Positions 35,127-46,776 are shown, counted from the stretch's first letter. The stretch is DNA of 64,000 bases from Methylobacterium sp. J-077 (GCF_022829365.1 NZ_JAKSYJ010000235.1:1-64000), one strand, 5' to 3'. Notes: generated from the sequence alone by a model not told the origin. Numbers and translations are program-made.

Positions 35127-35221
35127 TTGCGCAGGACGGCGCGGATGGTCAGGTCCGTGCTACGCGCCTCTCAGCGGATTCGCGTGACAGGTCCGTGAGA
35201 GGGGCCTGCCAAAGCGACCGG

Positions 35222-35313
35222 CGTCATTGCGAGCGAAGCGAAGCAACCCAGGGCAGCGCGCGTCCCCCGATCGTGGCGTCTCTCTGGGTTGCTTCGCTTC
35301 GCTCGCAATGACG
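35222..35313. repeat. 30-bp inverted-repeat hairpin, copy 1
   Basis: Arms 35222-35251 and 35284-35313 are perfectly complementary over 30 bp (outer end CGTCATTGCGAGCG) with a 32-nt loop. A second copy lies at 42298-42389. It sits between malQ::treY and glgE. In place it may end the malQ::treY message or stabilise its 3' end. Confidence 0.9.
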
Positions 35314-35320
35314 GAGAGGA

Positions 35321-38300
35321 TCACCCCTCCCGCCGCAGGACCGCGTAGGGCAGGTCGCGCAGGAGCTGGCCGCAATCGGCCCCCTCCCCTCCGGTCTCGA
35401 CGATCCGCCCCGAGACGAGGTCGCGCCAGCGCGTGCCCGCCCCGAGATCGACCCGGGTGCCGGCGAAGGCCTCGCCGGACCAGACCGCCTCGCCGACCAG
35501 GGTGGCGAACAGGCGCGGCACCGCCACGAACAGGTCGCCGCCCTCCTCGCCGGGATCGGTCCGCCGGTAGGCGATGACGTGGGCCGCTCGCGCCCCCGTG
35601 GCCTCGACCGGCTCGTAGGCGGCGCTGGCGTAGAAGGCCGGGCGCGCGGCCCGCTCGGCCAGGAGCCGCGCCAGGGTCGCCTGCTTGACCCGCCCGTCCG
35701 GCCAGTGCGGCAGCAGCGCGGCCGGTTCGCCGCCCTGTTCGAGCATCCGCTCCAGCGCTGGATAATCCACCGGGCGGCGGTTGTCGGGATCGACGAAGGA
35801 AAAGTCCCAGACCTCCGTGCCCTGATAGGTGTCGGGCAGGCCCGGCAGGGTGCATTTCAGGACGGTGCGGCCGAGCCCCGCGAGCATGCCGAGATGGGCG
35901 AGCCGCCGGGCGAAGGGCCGCAGCTCGCGCAGGAAGTCCGAGCCCGGGGCGATCAGCGCGGAGAACAGCTTCTTGACCGCGCCCTCGTAGACCGCGTCGA
36001 CATTGACCCAGCTCGAGCGGCGCTTGCCCTCGCGCATGGCCTTCTCGCCATAGGCGATCAGCCGGTCGCGGAAGTCGTCGTTCGCGGCCGTCTCGTCCCG
36101 CTCCAGCAGCTCCAGGGGCCAAGCCCCCAGGATCGCCTGGAAGAACATCCACTGGTCGTTGGCGTCCGGGGCCGGCTCGCCGTCGATCCGGGCGAGGTGC
36201 GGACCGGCGGTCCGCTGCCACAGGTCCCAGGCGCCGGCCCAGCCCTCCGGGATCTCGGAGAGGGCGAGCAGCCGGGTCCGGGCATCCTCGCCGCGCTTGG
36301 TGTCGTGGGTCGCCGTGGTGATCATGGCGTTCGGCCAGTCCCGGGCGCGGGCGATCTGCAGGTCGTGGAAGTGCTCCGCGTCGATGCCGTACTCGCCGGG
36401 ATCGCCGCCGACCTCGTTGAGGCCGAGCAGGCAGGCGTACCGGTAGAACAGCGTGTCCTCCAGGCTCTTGGCCATGACCGGGCCGGTGAGCTGCTGGAAC
36501 CGGCGGCGGAAGCGCAGCACCACCCGCGGGTCCGGGCGGCCCGGTCCCGTGGTCTCGATCCGCCCGAGCAGCACGTCGGCGGCGAAGTCGTGCACCGAGC
36601 GGTCGGGCAGGCCCGACCAGCGCTTGGCCTTGGCCACCGCGCCCTCGATCAGCCGCACGTCCTCGGGCTCGACCTCGCCCTCCTCCAGCTCCGGCGGCAG
36701 GTAGCTGCGATAGGTCGGGAAGCGGGCGATGATCTCGATCAGGGCTCGGCGCAGGGCGTTGACGGTGAAGTCGCGGGTGCGTCGGTCGGCATCGGCCACC
36801 TCCTTGAGGTCGGTGGTCAGCACCTCCAGCTCGCTGGCGAAGCTGATCTCCAGGATCTCGGCCTTGGCGGCGCGGAGCTGGAAGCCGTAGGGCTCGTCGA
36901 AGCCCGAGGCCCACTCGTAGAGCCGCCGGACCTTCCCCTGACGCTCCTTGTCCACCAGGATGCCGTCGAGCTGGTTGAGCACGTCGTAGCCCGTGGTCCC
37001 GGCCACCGGCCAGGGCCGCAGCCGCTCGCCGGGCTCCAGGATTTTTTCCACCACCACGTAGAAGCCCGGCCCGACCGCCGCCTGGAGCGCCCGCGCGTAG
37101 CCCTGCGGGTCGGCGAGCCCGTCGATATGGTCGATGCGCAAGCCGTCGATCCGGCCCGCGCGGATGTGCCGGAACACGGTCTCGTGGGAGCGGTGGAAGA
37201 TGTCGGACAGCTCCACCCGCAGGCCGGCCAGCGAGTTCACGTCGAAGAACCGGCGGTAGTTGATGTCGCTCGACGCCACCCGCCAATGGGCCAGCCGGTA
37301 GGCCTGCGCCTCCAAGAGCCGGTGCAGCGGCCCGAAGCTGTCCGGGCGGCCCTTGAAGCCGTTGAGCAGCGCCAGGGTGCTGGCGGTGGCTTCCTGGATC
37401 AAAGTTGAGACGCCGTAGATCTCGGCGAGCCGGCGCTTGAGCCCCTCGGCCTCCTCTGGGAATCCCTTCCGGCGGGTCTCGTCGGCGTCGATCGCCATGG
37501 CGCGCAGGCGCTCGGAGATGGCGAGCAATTCCGCGGTGGTGTCGTCGTCCACCGCCCCGATGGCGGCGATCACCCGGTTCAGGATGGTCGGGTAGCTCAA
37601 GGGTCGGATCGGCAGCTGGTGCTCGTAGTGCCAGACGCTGAAGGCGCCGGCCTCGGGGTCGAACTTCAGCTCCAGCGTGCCCTGCTCCAGGGCCTCGCCG
37701 TAGCGCTCGCCCAGGAACGGGATCACCAGGTTGCGGCCGGCGCCGAGGCGCTGCCAGTCGATGTCGAACGCGTCGGCGAAGGGCGACAGGGAGCCCCATT
37801 CGAGCACCGAGAGCCACCACGGGTTGTCGGAGCCGCCGACGCCCATGTGGTTCGGGACGATGTCCAGCAGCAGCTTCAGCCCGTGCCCGTGCAGGGTCTC
37901 GGAGAGCCTGATGAAGTCCGCCTCGCCGCCGAGTTCCGGGTTGATCGCGCCGTGATCGACGATGTCGTAGCCGTGGGTCGAGCCCGGCCGCGCCTTCTGG
38001 AGCGGCGAGGCGTAGACGTGGCTGATCCCGAGCTTCTTCAGATACGGGACGATCCGCTCCGCGTCCGCGAAGGTGAAGTCCTTGTGGAATTGCAGCCGGT
38101 AGGTCGATTGCGGCGGGGGCGCCGCCAGCCGGGCGGAACCCGAGCGCGGGCCCCGCGCCTCGGCCGAGAGCGAGGCCGCCAGCTTGGCCAGCGGGCCGCC
38201 CGGGGCGGCGATGGCGACGAGGTCCCGGTCGAGCTTGCGCCGCCAGTTCGGGTAACCCTCGGTGGAGCCCGGGACGTTGGCCTGGGCGAGCTCGGAGACC

Positions 38301-40240
38301 ACGTCCTCGTATTGGACGGCGGTCAGCATCGACGGCGCGCGGGCGAGGTAGCGGGCGGCGGCCTCGAACGGGGCGGCCTCGGGGGGCTCGGCCGACGGCA
38401 GCAGCTGCTCGGCGGCGAGCGCCTCGGTGAGGCGGCGGCGCTCGACCACCCGCTCGTTGCGCTCGGCCTCGGCGCGGTCCTGATCGTACAGGCCCAGCGA
38501 CTGGCGGGTGTCGGTGTCGACCCCGCGCCACCAGCCGACGAAGGTCGGCAGGTCGTGGGTGGTGATCGCGGTGAGCGCGTCGCGCGGATAGGCGGAGGGG
38601 GCCTTGAACCGGCCGTCGCCTTCCCGCTCGAAGGCCAGGATCCGGTAGCTGAGCACGCCGGCCCGCATCAGGGCGTCGGAAAACCCCTCGGGGGCGGTGC
38701 CGAGATCCTCGGCGATGACCAGGCACTTGTTGCGGTGGCTCTCCAGCCGCAGCACCGCCAGCATCGGCTCGAATGGCATCGCCACGTACGCGCCGGCATG
38801 GGCGCCGGCGCCCAGCGGGATCAGGAACAACCGGGCGAGCTGGAAGGCGTGGTCGATCCGGATCGCGCCGGCATGGCGCATGTTGGCCTGGACCAGGGCG
38901 CGGAACGCCGCCAGCCCGTCGCGCTCCATCGCCAGCGGGTCGAAGGCCGGCAGGCCCCAGTTCTGGCCCTTGGGGGCGAGCAGGTCCGGGGGCGCGCCGA
39001 TCGAGACCCGGTCGGCGAAGCGCTCGGGATGCGACCAGATCTCGGAGCCGCCCCGGTCGGCGCCGACCGCGAGGTCGCGGTAGAGCCCGACCCGCATGCC
39101 CGCCGTGAGCGCCGCCGCCGAGGCCGCGGCGAGCTGGCGGTCGGCGAGGTGTTGCAGCCAGGCGTGGTAGGCGACCGCCTCGGCCTTCTCGGCCGCGAAG
39201 GCCACGACCGCCTCGGTGCCGGCGCGGCGGTATTCCTCCGGCCAGTCGCCGAGCCAATGGGCGCCCTGCTGCCGGAAATGCTCGGACAGGGCCTCGAACA
39301 TGGCGTGGGCGGCCAGATCCGGGCCGCCCTCCTGGCGGAAGCGCTCGAAGTCCGCGTCGGTGCCGGCCCGGGCCGGGGAATCCAGCCAGAGGGCGCGCAG
39401 CACCGGGTCGAGCACGTCGGCCACGCCCTGGTGATCGACGAGGGCCGCCTCGCGGAGCGCCGTGATCGCGTCGGCGCGCTCGGCGAGCAGCGCTTCGGCC
39501 CGGGAGCCGGCCAGCCCCGGCAGGCTGCGGGGCGCGATGAACAGGGTCTCGAGGAACAGCCGCGAGGACGGCGAGTAGGGCGAGATCTTGGTCCGGTCGG
39601 AGCCGAACAGGGCGTGGACCGGGCTGAGGCCCAGGAACGCCGCCCCGCGCAGGGCCGCCTCGCGGGCGGCCTCCCCGGCATCCGCGTAGGTGCCGATGCC
39701 GATATTGCCGGCCGAGCGCAGGCCGTAGAGCTGCGCGGCCAGGCCCCAGTCGGAGGCGCCCTCCTCCGTGTAGGGCCGCGGCCGCCAGCAGCGCTGGGGC
39801 GCGGCGATCACCCAGGATTCGGCCCGGATCCGGCCGGCCTGCACGGTGAGGCGATGGTAGCCCGGGGTCAGCGGCGGCAGCTCGAAACCCGCACCTTGGC
39901 CGGGCTCGGCCCCCTGCAGGTTGGCCCGGCCCTCGCGCGCCGCGCCGCGCTCGTCCACGAGACGCCAGACCAGGGTGTGCGGGGCGCCGTCCTGGACGCG
40001 CACCGGCACCCGGGCGGTGCGCCGGGCCTCCACCGGCAGCAGCGGCGGGACGAGGCCGCAGCGCAGGGCCTCGACCTGGGCGAGGCTCTGGGCGACGCCG
40101 GCCTCGTCCGCGACCGCGAAGCCGAGCGCCGCCAGCAGGCCGCGCCGGACCTCCAGGGAGGTCTCGACCGGCTGGCCGAAGGCGTCGGTGTAGCCGGCGG
40201 CGACGCCGACGAGGTCGGCGAGTCTTTCCAGGGGGCTCAC
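35321..40240 (-). CDS. treY: 4-alpha-glucanotransferase fused to malto-oligosyltrehalose synthase (MalQ::TreY)
   Basis: This is a 1639-residue fusion. Residues 1-690 are MalQ (GH77): KISPYSPSSRLF, AIRIDHAFQLAR (nucleophile), LVIAEDLGT (acid/base) and TTHDLPTF. It rearranges maltodextrins. Residues about 705-1639 are TreY (GH13_26): STYRLQFHKDFTF, LLLDIVPNHMG, GLRIDHIDGLADP, VVVEKILEPGE and TATHDTKRGEDARTR. It turns the reducing end of a maltodextrin into a trehalosyl unit, which TreZ releases. The GTG start at 40240 overlaps the treZ stop (GTGA), so the two partner activities are coupled. A fused MalQ could supply chains long enough for TreY. Confidence 0.94.
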   Translation of the reverse strand: MSPLERLADLVGVAAGYTDAFGQPVETSLEVRRGLLAALGFAVADEAGVAQSLAQVEALRCGLVPPLLPVEARRTARVPVRVQDGAPHTLVWRLVDERGAAREGRANLQGAEPGQGAGFELPPLTPGYHRLTVQAGRIRAESWVIAAPQRCWRPRPYTEEGASDWGLAAQLYGLRSAGNIGIGTYADAGEAAREAALRGAAFLGLSPVHALFGSDRTKISPYSPSSRLFLETLFIAPRSLPGLAGSRAEALLAERADAITALREAALVDHQGVADVLDPVLRALWLDSPARAGTDADFERFRQEGGPDLAAHAMFEALSEHFRQQGAHWLGDWPEEYRRAGTEAVVAFAAEKAEAVAYHAWLQHLADRQLAAASAAALTAGMRVGLYRDLAVGADRGGSEIWSHPERFADRVSIGAPPDLLAPKGQNWGLPAFDPLAMERDGLAAFRALVQANMRHAGAIRIDHAFQLARLFLIPLGAGAHAGAYVAMPFEPMLAVLRLESHRNKCLVIAEDLGTAPEGFSDALMRAGVLSYRILAFEREGDGRFKAPSAYPRDALTAITTHDLPTFVGWWRGVDTDTRQSLGLYDQDRAEAERNERVVERRRLTEALAAEQLLPSAEPPEAAPFEAAARYLARAPSMLTAVQYEDVVSELAQANVPGSTEGYPNWRRKLDRDLVAIAAPGGPLAKLAASLSAEARGPRSGSARLAAPPPQSTYRLQFHKDFTFADAERIVPYLKKLGISHVYASPLQKARPGSTHGYDIVDHGAINPELGGEADFIRLSETLHGHGLKLLLDIVPNHMGVGGSDNPWWLSVLEWGSLSPFADAFDIDWQRLGAGRNLVIPFLGERYGEALEQGTLELKFDPEAGAFSVWHYEHQLPIRPLSYPTILNRVIAAIGAVDDDTTAELLAISERLRAMAIDADETRRKGFPEEAEGLKRRLAEIYGVSTLIQEATASTLALLNGFKGRPDSFGPLHRLLEAQAYRLAHWRVASSDINYRRFFDVNSLAGLRVELSDIFHRSHETVFRHIRAGRIDGLRIDHIDGLADPQGYARALQAAVGPGFYVVVEKILEPGERLRPWPVAGTTGYDVLNQLDGILVDKERQGKVRRLYEWASGFDEPYGFQLRAAKAEILEISFASELEVLTTDLKEVADADRRTRDFTVNALRRALIEIIARFPTYRSYLPPELEEGEVEPEDVRLIEGAVAKAKRWSGLPDRSVHDFAADVLLGRIETTGPGRPDPRVVLRFRRRFQQLTGPVMAKSLEDTLFYRYACLLGLNEVGGDPGEYGIDAEHFHDLQIARARDWPNAMITTATHDTKRGEDARTRLLALSEIPEGWAGAWDLWQRTAGPHLARIDGEPAPDANDQWMFFQAILGAWPLELLERDETAANDDFRDRLIAYGEKAMREGKRRSSWVNVDAVYEGAVKKLFSALIAPGSDFLRELRPFARRLAHLGMLAGLGRTVLKCTLPGLPDTYQGTEVWDFSFVDPDNRRPVDYPALERMLEQGGEPAALLPHWPDGRVKQATLARLLAERAARPAFYASAAYEPVEATGARAAHVIAYRRTDPGEEGGDLFVAVPRLFATLVGEAVWSGEAFAGTRVDLGAGTRWRDLVSGRIVETGGEGADCGQLLRDLPYAVLRREG

Positions 40241-42042
40241 GAGCGGGGCTCCGTCAGGAACAGGCCGGTCCAGGACGGCAGGTCCCGTCCGGTCCGATCG
40301 GGGGCGTTGGTCCAGACCACCCGGGCGCCGCCCGGATCCACCGCGAAGGCCGCGTCCCCGAGATTGGCGACGAACCGCAGGGTGCCGGCGCCGAACCGCC
40401 AGGTGCAATCGACCACGTCGGCCCGCGGCAGGGTCGCGGCGGCGCCGTGGTAGCCGGACTTGGCCAGCGGCACCACGACGTCCCGGCGCAGGCCGAGGAG
40501 CCGCGTGGTCTCGGCCAGCACCTCCCGGTGCGGCGAGCGCTCCCGCTCAGCCCAGTCGAGTTTCGAGGCCTCGAACGTCTCGCGCTCCGTGGGATCCGGG
40601 ATCTTCGAGGTGTCGTCTGCAAAGGCGGCAAAGCTCTTGAATTCCCGGCGACGGCCGTCGCGCACGGCCGCGTTCAGGTCCTCGTCCGGCGCGAAGTCGA
40701 CGAAGAACAGGAACGGCGTCGAGGCCGACCATTCCTCGCCCATCCAGAGCATCGGGATCTGCGGCGCCAGCAGGAAACCGGCCCGGGCGAGGTCGAGCTT
40801 TTTCGGGTCCGCCAGATGGCTCAGCCGCTCGCCGAGCGCCCGGTTGCCGACCTGATCGTGGTTCTGCAGGAAGGTCACGAAGGCCGTAGGCGGCAGGTGC
40901 CCCGAGGGCTCGCCGCGCGGATGGTTGTCGAGGGTGGCGAACGGCTCGCCCTGATACGCAAAACCCTCCGCCAGGCAGCGGGCCAGGCGCGCGACGGGTT
41001 TGTCGGCAAAGCTTTGATAATAGCCGGCTTCCTCGCCGGTGAGCAGCACGTGCCAGCAATGGTGCAGGTCGTCGGCCCATTGCGCGTCGTGCATCTTCGG
41101 CCGCCCGGCGGCGTCGCGCTCCAGCCAGCGGGCCTGGTTGGCCTCGTTCTCCAGCATCAGGTGGATCTGCCGGTCCGGAAAGGTCTTTCGGACCGTCTCG
41201 CCGAGCTCGGCCAAAAAATGGCGCGGCGAATCGTCGAGGATGGCGTGGACGGCGTCGAAGCGCAGGCCGTCGAAATGGTATTCCTCCAGCCAGTACAGCG
41301 TGTTCTGGATGAAGAACTGCCGCACGGTGGCGCCGCTCTCCTTGCCGTCGAAATTGATGCCCGCGCCCCACGGCGTCTGGTGGCGCTCGGTGAAGAAGGT
41401 CTTGGCGTAGGCGTGCAGGTAATTCCCGGCCGGCCCGAAATGGTTGTAGACCGCGTCGAGATAGACCATCAGCCCGAGCCCGTGGGCGGCGTCGATCAGG
41501 CGCTTGAGGTCGTCCGGCTGGCCATAGGCGCCGTCGGGGGCGAAGGGCAGCACCCCGTCGTAGCCCCAGTTGCGCGAGCCCTTGAAGTCGGCGAGCGGCA
41601 GCAGCTCGATCGCGGTGACGCCGAGCGCCTTGAGGTCGGGCAGGCGCGCCTGCAGGCCGGCATAGGTGCCCTCGGGGGTCGCGGTGCCGACATGGCACTC
41701 GTAGATCACCGCCTCCTCGAACGGGCGCCCGGTCCAGGCCTCGTCCGACCACGCGAAGGCGCGCGGATCGACCACGGCGCTGAGGCCCGCGACATCGTCC
41801 GGCTGAAACCGCGAGGCGGGGTCCGGCACCACGAGGTCGCCGTCGATGCGGAAGCCGTAGCGGGCGCCCGGCTTCACCCCGGGCAGGGCGGTGCGGCGCC
41901 AGCCGCCGCCGGATTCGGGCAGGGGATGGTCGACGCCGTCGACGACGAGCTCGACGCGACTGGCGGTCGGCGCCCAGAGGGCGAAGCGCACGCCGCCCTC
42001 GACCATCTCGGCCCCGAAATCCATGCTGTGGGCGCGCCGCAT
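40237..42042 (-). CDS. treZ: Malto-oligosyltrehalose trehalohydrolase
   Basis: This 601-residue GH13 enzyme hydrolyses malto-oligosyltrehalose to free trehalose, the step after TreY. An N-terminal CBM48-like domain (VRFALWAPTASRVELVV) is followed by the barrel with YLDAVYNHFGP, GLRFDAVHAI (Asp), LMLENEANQ (Glu) and LQNHDQVGNRALG (Asp). The C-terminal beta domain includes the WMGEEW region. ATG 42042 is preceded by an AGGA; ATG 42024 is an in-frame alternative. A 114-residue upstream extension of the frame is compositionally non-coding and crosses a repeat. Confidence 0.95.
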   Translation of the reverse strand: MRRAHSMDFGAEMVEGGVRFALWAPTASRVELVVDGVDHPLPESGGGWRRTALPGVKPGARYGFRIDGDLVVPDPASRFQPDDVAGLSAVVDPRAFAWSDEAWTGRPFEEAVIYECHVGTATPEGTYAGLQARLPDLKALGVTAIELLPLADFKGSRNWGYDGVLPFAPDGAYGQPDDLKRLIDAAHGLGLMVYLDAVYNHFGPAGNYLHAYAKTFFTERHQTPWGAGINFDGKESGATVRQFFIQNTLYWLEEYHFDGLRFDAVHAILDDSPRHFLAELGETVRKTFPDRQIHLMLENEANQARWLERDAAGRPKMHDAQWADDLHHCWHVLLTGEEAGYYQSFADKPVARLARCLAEGFAYQGEPFATLDNHPRGEPSGHLPPTAFVTFLQNHDQVGNRALGERLSHLADPKKLDLARAGFLLAPQIPMLWMGEEWSASTPFLFFVDFAPDEDLNAAVRDGRRREFKSFAAFADDTSKIPDPTERETFEASKLDWAERERSPHREVLAETTRLLGLRRDVVVPLAKSGYHGAAATLPRADVVDCTWRFGAGTLRFVANLGDAAFAVDPGGARVVWTNAPDRTGRDLPSWTGLFLTEPRS

Positions 42043-42297
42043 CGGGCCACAATCCTCGTCGTTGGCCGTGCGCCCCGGAGGACAAGCGCGGCAGGGTCCA
42101 TTGTCGTGGGAGAAGGCCCCGGGTTCGATCCGGTTCCCGCAGCGCAGCCATGGCGGCGTGATGAGACGGCAACCGTGCGAAAAATGGCGCGGGGGCGGGG
42201 CGATCGGCGGGCGGAGCCCGTTGGAACCGCTCGTCCCTGCCTCGACCTCAAGACGAGGGGAGCGGTTGAGATATCCGTCGGGGTTGCGCGCCCTCCC

Positions 42298-42389
42298 CGT
42301 CATTGCGAGCGCAGCGAAGCAACCCAGGGATCCGCCACGTTCGGGAAGCGCGCGCTGCCCTGGGTTGCTTCGCTGCGCTCGCAATGACG
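42298..42389. repeat. 30-bp inverted-repeat hairpin, copy 2 (inverted relative to copy 1)
   Basis: Arms 42298-42327 and 42360-42389 are perfectly complementary, with a 32-nt loop, identical in design to 35222-35313. One arm position differs from copy 1 (A in copy 1, C here) and the opposite arm carries the matching change, so pairing is kept. Loop sequences match in reverse-complement orientation. It lies between treZ and glgX. The rest of 42043-42412 holds no gene that I can see. Confidence 0.9.
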
Positions 42390-42412
42390 GTCTGTTTCCG
42401 ATTCGAACCGGC

Positions 42413-44533
<2,121 letters not shown>

Positions 44534-44720
44534 GGGCGGGGTCCGGTTTTTTGAGGGTTGGCCGATGCGCGTGCCGGCACCGGAGGGCGAGGTCGACCAT
44601 CGGGGCCTGCGGCAAGTCAGGGAGAAGGCTGCGCTTTTCCCCGCCACCGCAAAGCCCGCGAGCGATGCCGATCTGCACGGGGAATGCGGTCACGTCGAAA
44701 CCCGCATGAGGCGCGGGTCC

Positions 44721-44828
44721 CCTCTCCCGTGCGGGAGAGGTTTGCTCTCGCAGGGAGCCGGGAGAAGTCTGCGACTTTTCCGGAGAACCCTGGTCCCTCA
44801 CTTCAACCCTCTCCCGCACGGGAGAGGG
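44721..44828. repeat. Paired CTCTCCCG hairpins between otsA and glgX
   Basis: Two hairpins share the same stem: CCTCTCCCG-TG-CGGGAGAGG (44721-44740) and CCCTCTCCCG-CA-CGGGAGAGGG (44807-44828). Between them GGGAGAAGTCTGCGACTTTTCC adds weaker pairing. It is an intergenic repeat element in the 371-bp gap (44534-44904), where I see no gene. It may end the otsA message. Confidence 0.75.
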
Positions 44829-44904
44829 GGCGCGGCGCAGCCTGCAAGGGCGATGGCGCATCAAGGCAGCATCGACATCGTCGGCATCAGAGCAAAAGAA
44901 CCGC

Positions 44905-46326
44905 CTACTCGGCGGCCGCGGCCGTCGTCGGCGCCTCGCGCTCCATCGTGCGGAAATTCTCCAGCTCCGCCAGGAAGTTGCGCGCCCACCAATCGACGTC
45001 CTCGCGGGTCATGCGCTCGACCATCGGCTTCCAGCGGGCGAGCCGCTCGGCCTTGGGCATGTACAGGGCGGAGCGGATCGCCTCGGCGACCTCGAAGCGG
45101 TCATAGGGGTTGACCAGCAGCGCCTCCGGCATCTGCCGGGCCGCGCCGGCGAATTTCGACAGGACCAGCACGCCGGGATCGTCCTCGCTCTGCGCGACCA
45201 CGTATTCCTTGGCGACGAGGTTCATGCCGTCGCGCATCGGCGTGACCAGGCCGACCCGGGCCGCCCGGTACAGGCCGGCCAGCACCGGCCGCGGATAGGC
45301 CTTGGTGATGTACTGGATCGGCGTCCAGGCCGGGTCGCCGAGCGCGCCGTTGATCTCGCCGACCTTCTCGTTCACGTCCCGGGCGAGCTGCTCGTATTCC
45401 GGCACCTCGCTGCGGGATTTCGGGGTGATCTGGATGTAGGTGACGTTGCCGCGCTGGTCCGGGTTCGAGGCGAAGAAGCTCTCCACCGCCTCCATCCGCT
45501 CGGACACGCCCTTGGAGTAGTCGAGCCGGTCGACGCCGATCAGCAGCTTGCGGGTGCGCAGGCCCGCCATGGTCTCGCGGACCACCTTGTTGGCATTGGC
45601 CTTCTCGGCGGCCTCCTTGAAGCCGGCGACGTCGATGCCGATCGGGAAGGCGCGGATCCGGGTGCGGCGCCCGTCGACCATCAGCGAGCCGCCGCCGAGC
45701 GGGATCGCCCGCTGGGTGTCGACGAGGTTGCGCTGAAGGTTCTGGACATCGGCCTCGGTCTGCAGGCCGATCAGATCGTAATCGACGATGGCGCGCAGCA
45801 ATTCGGTGCTCGCCGGCAGCGAGTTGAACACGTCGGCGGCGGGCCAGGGGATGTGGTGGAAATAGCCGATCGGGTTGTCGAGCCCGAGGCCGCGCAGCTC
45901 CGCGGCCAGCGGCAGCAGGTGGTAATCGTGCACCCAGATGATGTCGTCGGGCTCGACCAGCTTGGCGAGCGCCCGGGCGAAGGTCCGGTTGACGCGGCAA
46001 TAGCCGGCGTAATCGGAGCGCGAGAAGGCGCCCAGCCCCAGCCGGTAATGCATGATCGGCCACAGGGCCCGATTCGCGAAGCCGGCGTAATATTCCAGGT
46101 GGTCCTGGGGCGAGAGGTCGACCACGGCGTACTGGACCCGGCCGCGGTCGATCAGGGTCGGCTCCTCGGAGGGCTCCTCCGTGATGTTGCCGCTCCAGCC
46201 GAACCACAACCCCTCGTAGGCGGTGAACGCCTCCTTCACGGCGACCGCGAGGCCACCCGCCGCGACCGCCTTGCCGCTATCCTCCGGGATGGCGACGCGG
46301 TTCGATACGATCACAAGGCGTGCCAC
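44905..46326 (-). CDS. otsA: Trehalose-6-phosphate synthase
   Basis: This 473-residue GT20 enzyme makes trehalose-6-phosphate from glucose-6-phosphate and UDP-glucose (or another NDP-glucose). Motifs are RLVIVSNRVA at the start, GLWFGWSG, WVHDYHLLPLA, GVDRLDYSKGV and RDGMNLVAKEYV. GTG 46326 aligns with the E. coli OtsA start and has GGAG 9 nt upstream. ATG 46395 would add a Cys/Arg-rich lead unlike OtsA. No otsB phosphatase is in the window, so dephosphorylation must be encoded elsewhere. Confidence 0.94.
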   Translation of the reverse strand: MARLVIVSNRVAIPEDSGKAVAAGGLAVAVKEAFTAYEGLWFGWSGNITEEPSEEPTLIDRGRVQYAVVDLSPQDHLEYYAGFANRALWPIMHYRLGLGAFSRSDYAGYCRVNRTFARALAKLVEPDDIIWVHDYHLLPLAAELRGLGLDNPIGYFHHIPWPAADVFNSLPASTELLRAIVDYDLIGLQTEADVQNLQRNLVDTQRAIPLGGGSLMVDGRRTRIRAFPIGIDVAGFKEAAEKANANKVVRETMAGLRTRKLLIGVDRLDYSKGVSERMEAVESFFASNPDQRGNVTYIQITPKSRSEVPEYEQLARDVNEKVGEINGALGDPAWTPIQYITKAYPRPVLAGLYRAARVGLVTPMRDGMNLVAKEYVVAQSEDDPGVLVLSKFAGAARQMPEALLVNPYDRFEVAEAIRSALYMPKAERLARWKPMVERMTREDVDWWARNFLAELENFRTMEREAPTTAAAAE

Positions 46327-46405
46327 GCGGGTCGGCTCCGGATCATGGGCGCGGGTCGAGTCGAGGATCTCGCCGCACCTGCATCGGGACTTCATCTTAT
46401 AGCAG

Positions 46406-46430
46406 AACGCGCGGAGTCCCTGCGCGATCC
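46406..46430 (-). promoter_or_regulatory. Candidate EcfG (general stress) promoter of otsA
   Basis: On the minus strand this is GGATC-N16-CGTT, one mismatch from GGAAC-N16/17-CGTT. The -10 is about 80 nt upstream of the otsA GTG. otsA is a known general-stress-regulon member in several alphaproteobacteria, and PhyR/EcfG control was first described in Methylobacterium. The assignment is an inference. Confidence 0.35.
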
Positions 46431-46681
46431 TTTGTCGGGGCAACCCAAGCGTGAAGCCGGGCGCGGGTCAAGTCGAGCACGCCGCCGCGCCGGACAGGAT
46501 CGCCGCCCTGTTCCGCCGGCCCGGCCAGCCTTCGCGGGCTCCGCGCGTGGAAGCCCGCGCCGTGCTGAATGGCCGCCGAAGCGTTGCCGTTGTGCAAGCG
46601 CGGCCGTTCTGCCAGACCGCGCCTGAACGCCGGCTGAGCGATGGCCGCGGCCCCGCCGGTTCCCGTCTGTCGGAACGGACC

Positions 46682-46706
46682 GGAACCGGTGACAGCCGAG
46701 CCGGTT
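46682..46706 (+). promoter_or_regulatory. Candidate EcfG (general stress) promoter of the ElaB/YqjE-like operon
   Basis: GGAAC (46682-46686), a 16-nt spacer and GGTT (46703-46706) differ by one base from GGAAC-N16-CGTT. It lies 71 bp before ATG 46777. The genes it would drive (small membrane-anchored stress proteins) are typical general-stress targets. Together with the otsA candidate it marks 46327-46776 as a divergent stress-promoter region. That 450-bp stretch has no other gene that I can see. Confidence 0.4.
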
Positions 46707-46776
46707 ACTCAGCCATCGCGGGGGCCGCGGTCGCCGCGAGCGGCGCCATCCCTGCGCCGCGAGGAGTGTTTTCGAG

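Noticed and set aside
37619..40453. 944-residue open frame antisense to malQ::treY
   Set aside because: Same shadow-frame pattern; no motifs. The coding strand has all GH77 and GH13 signatures.
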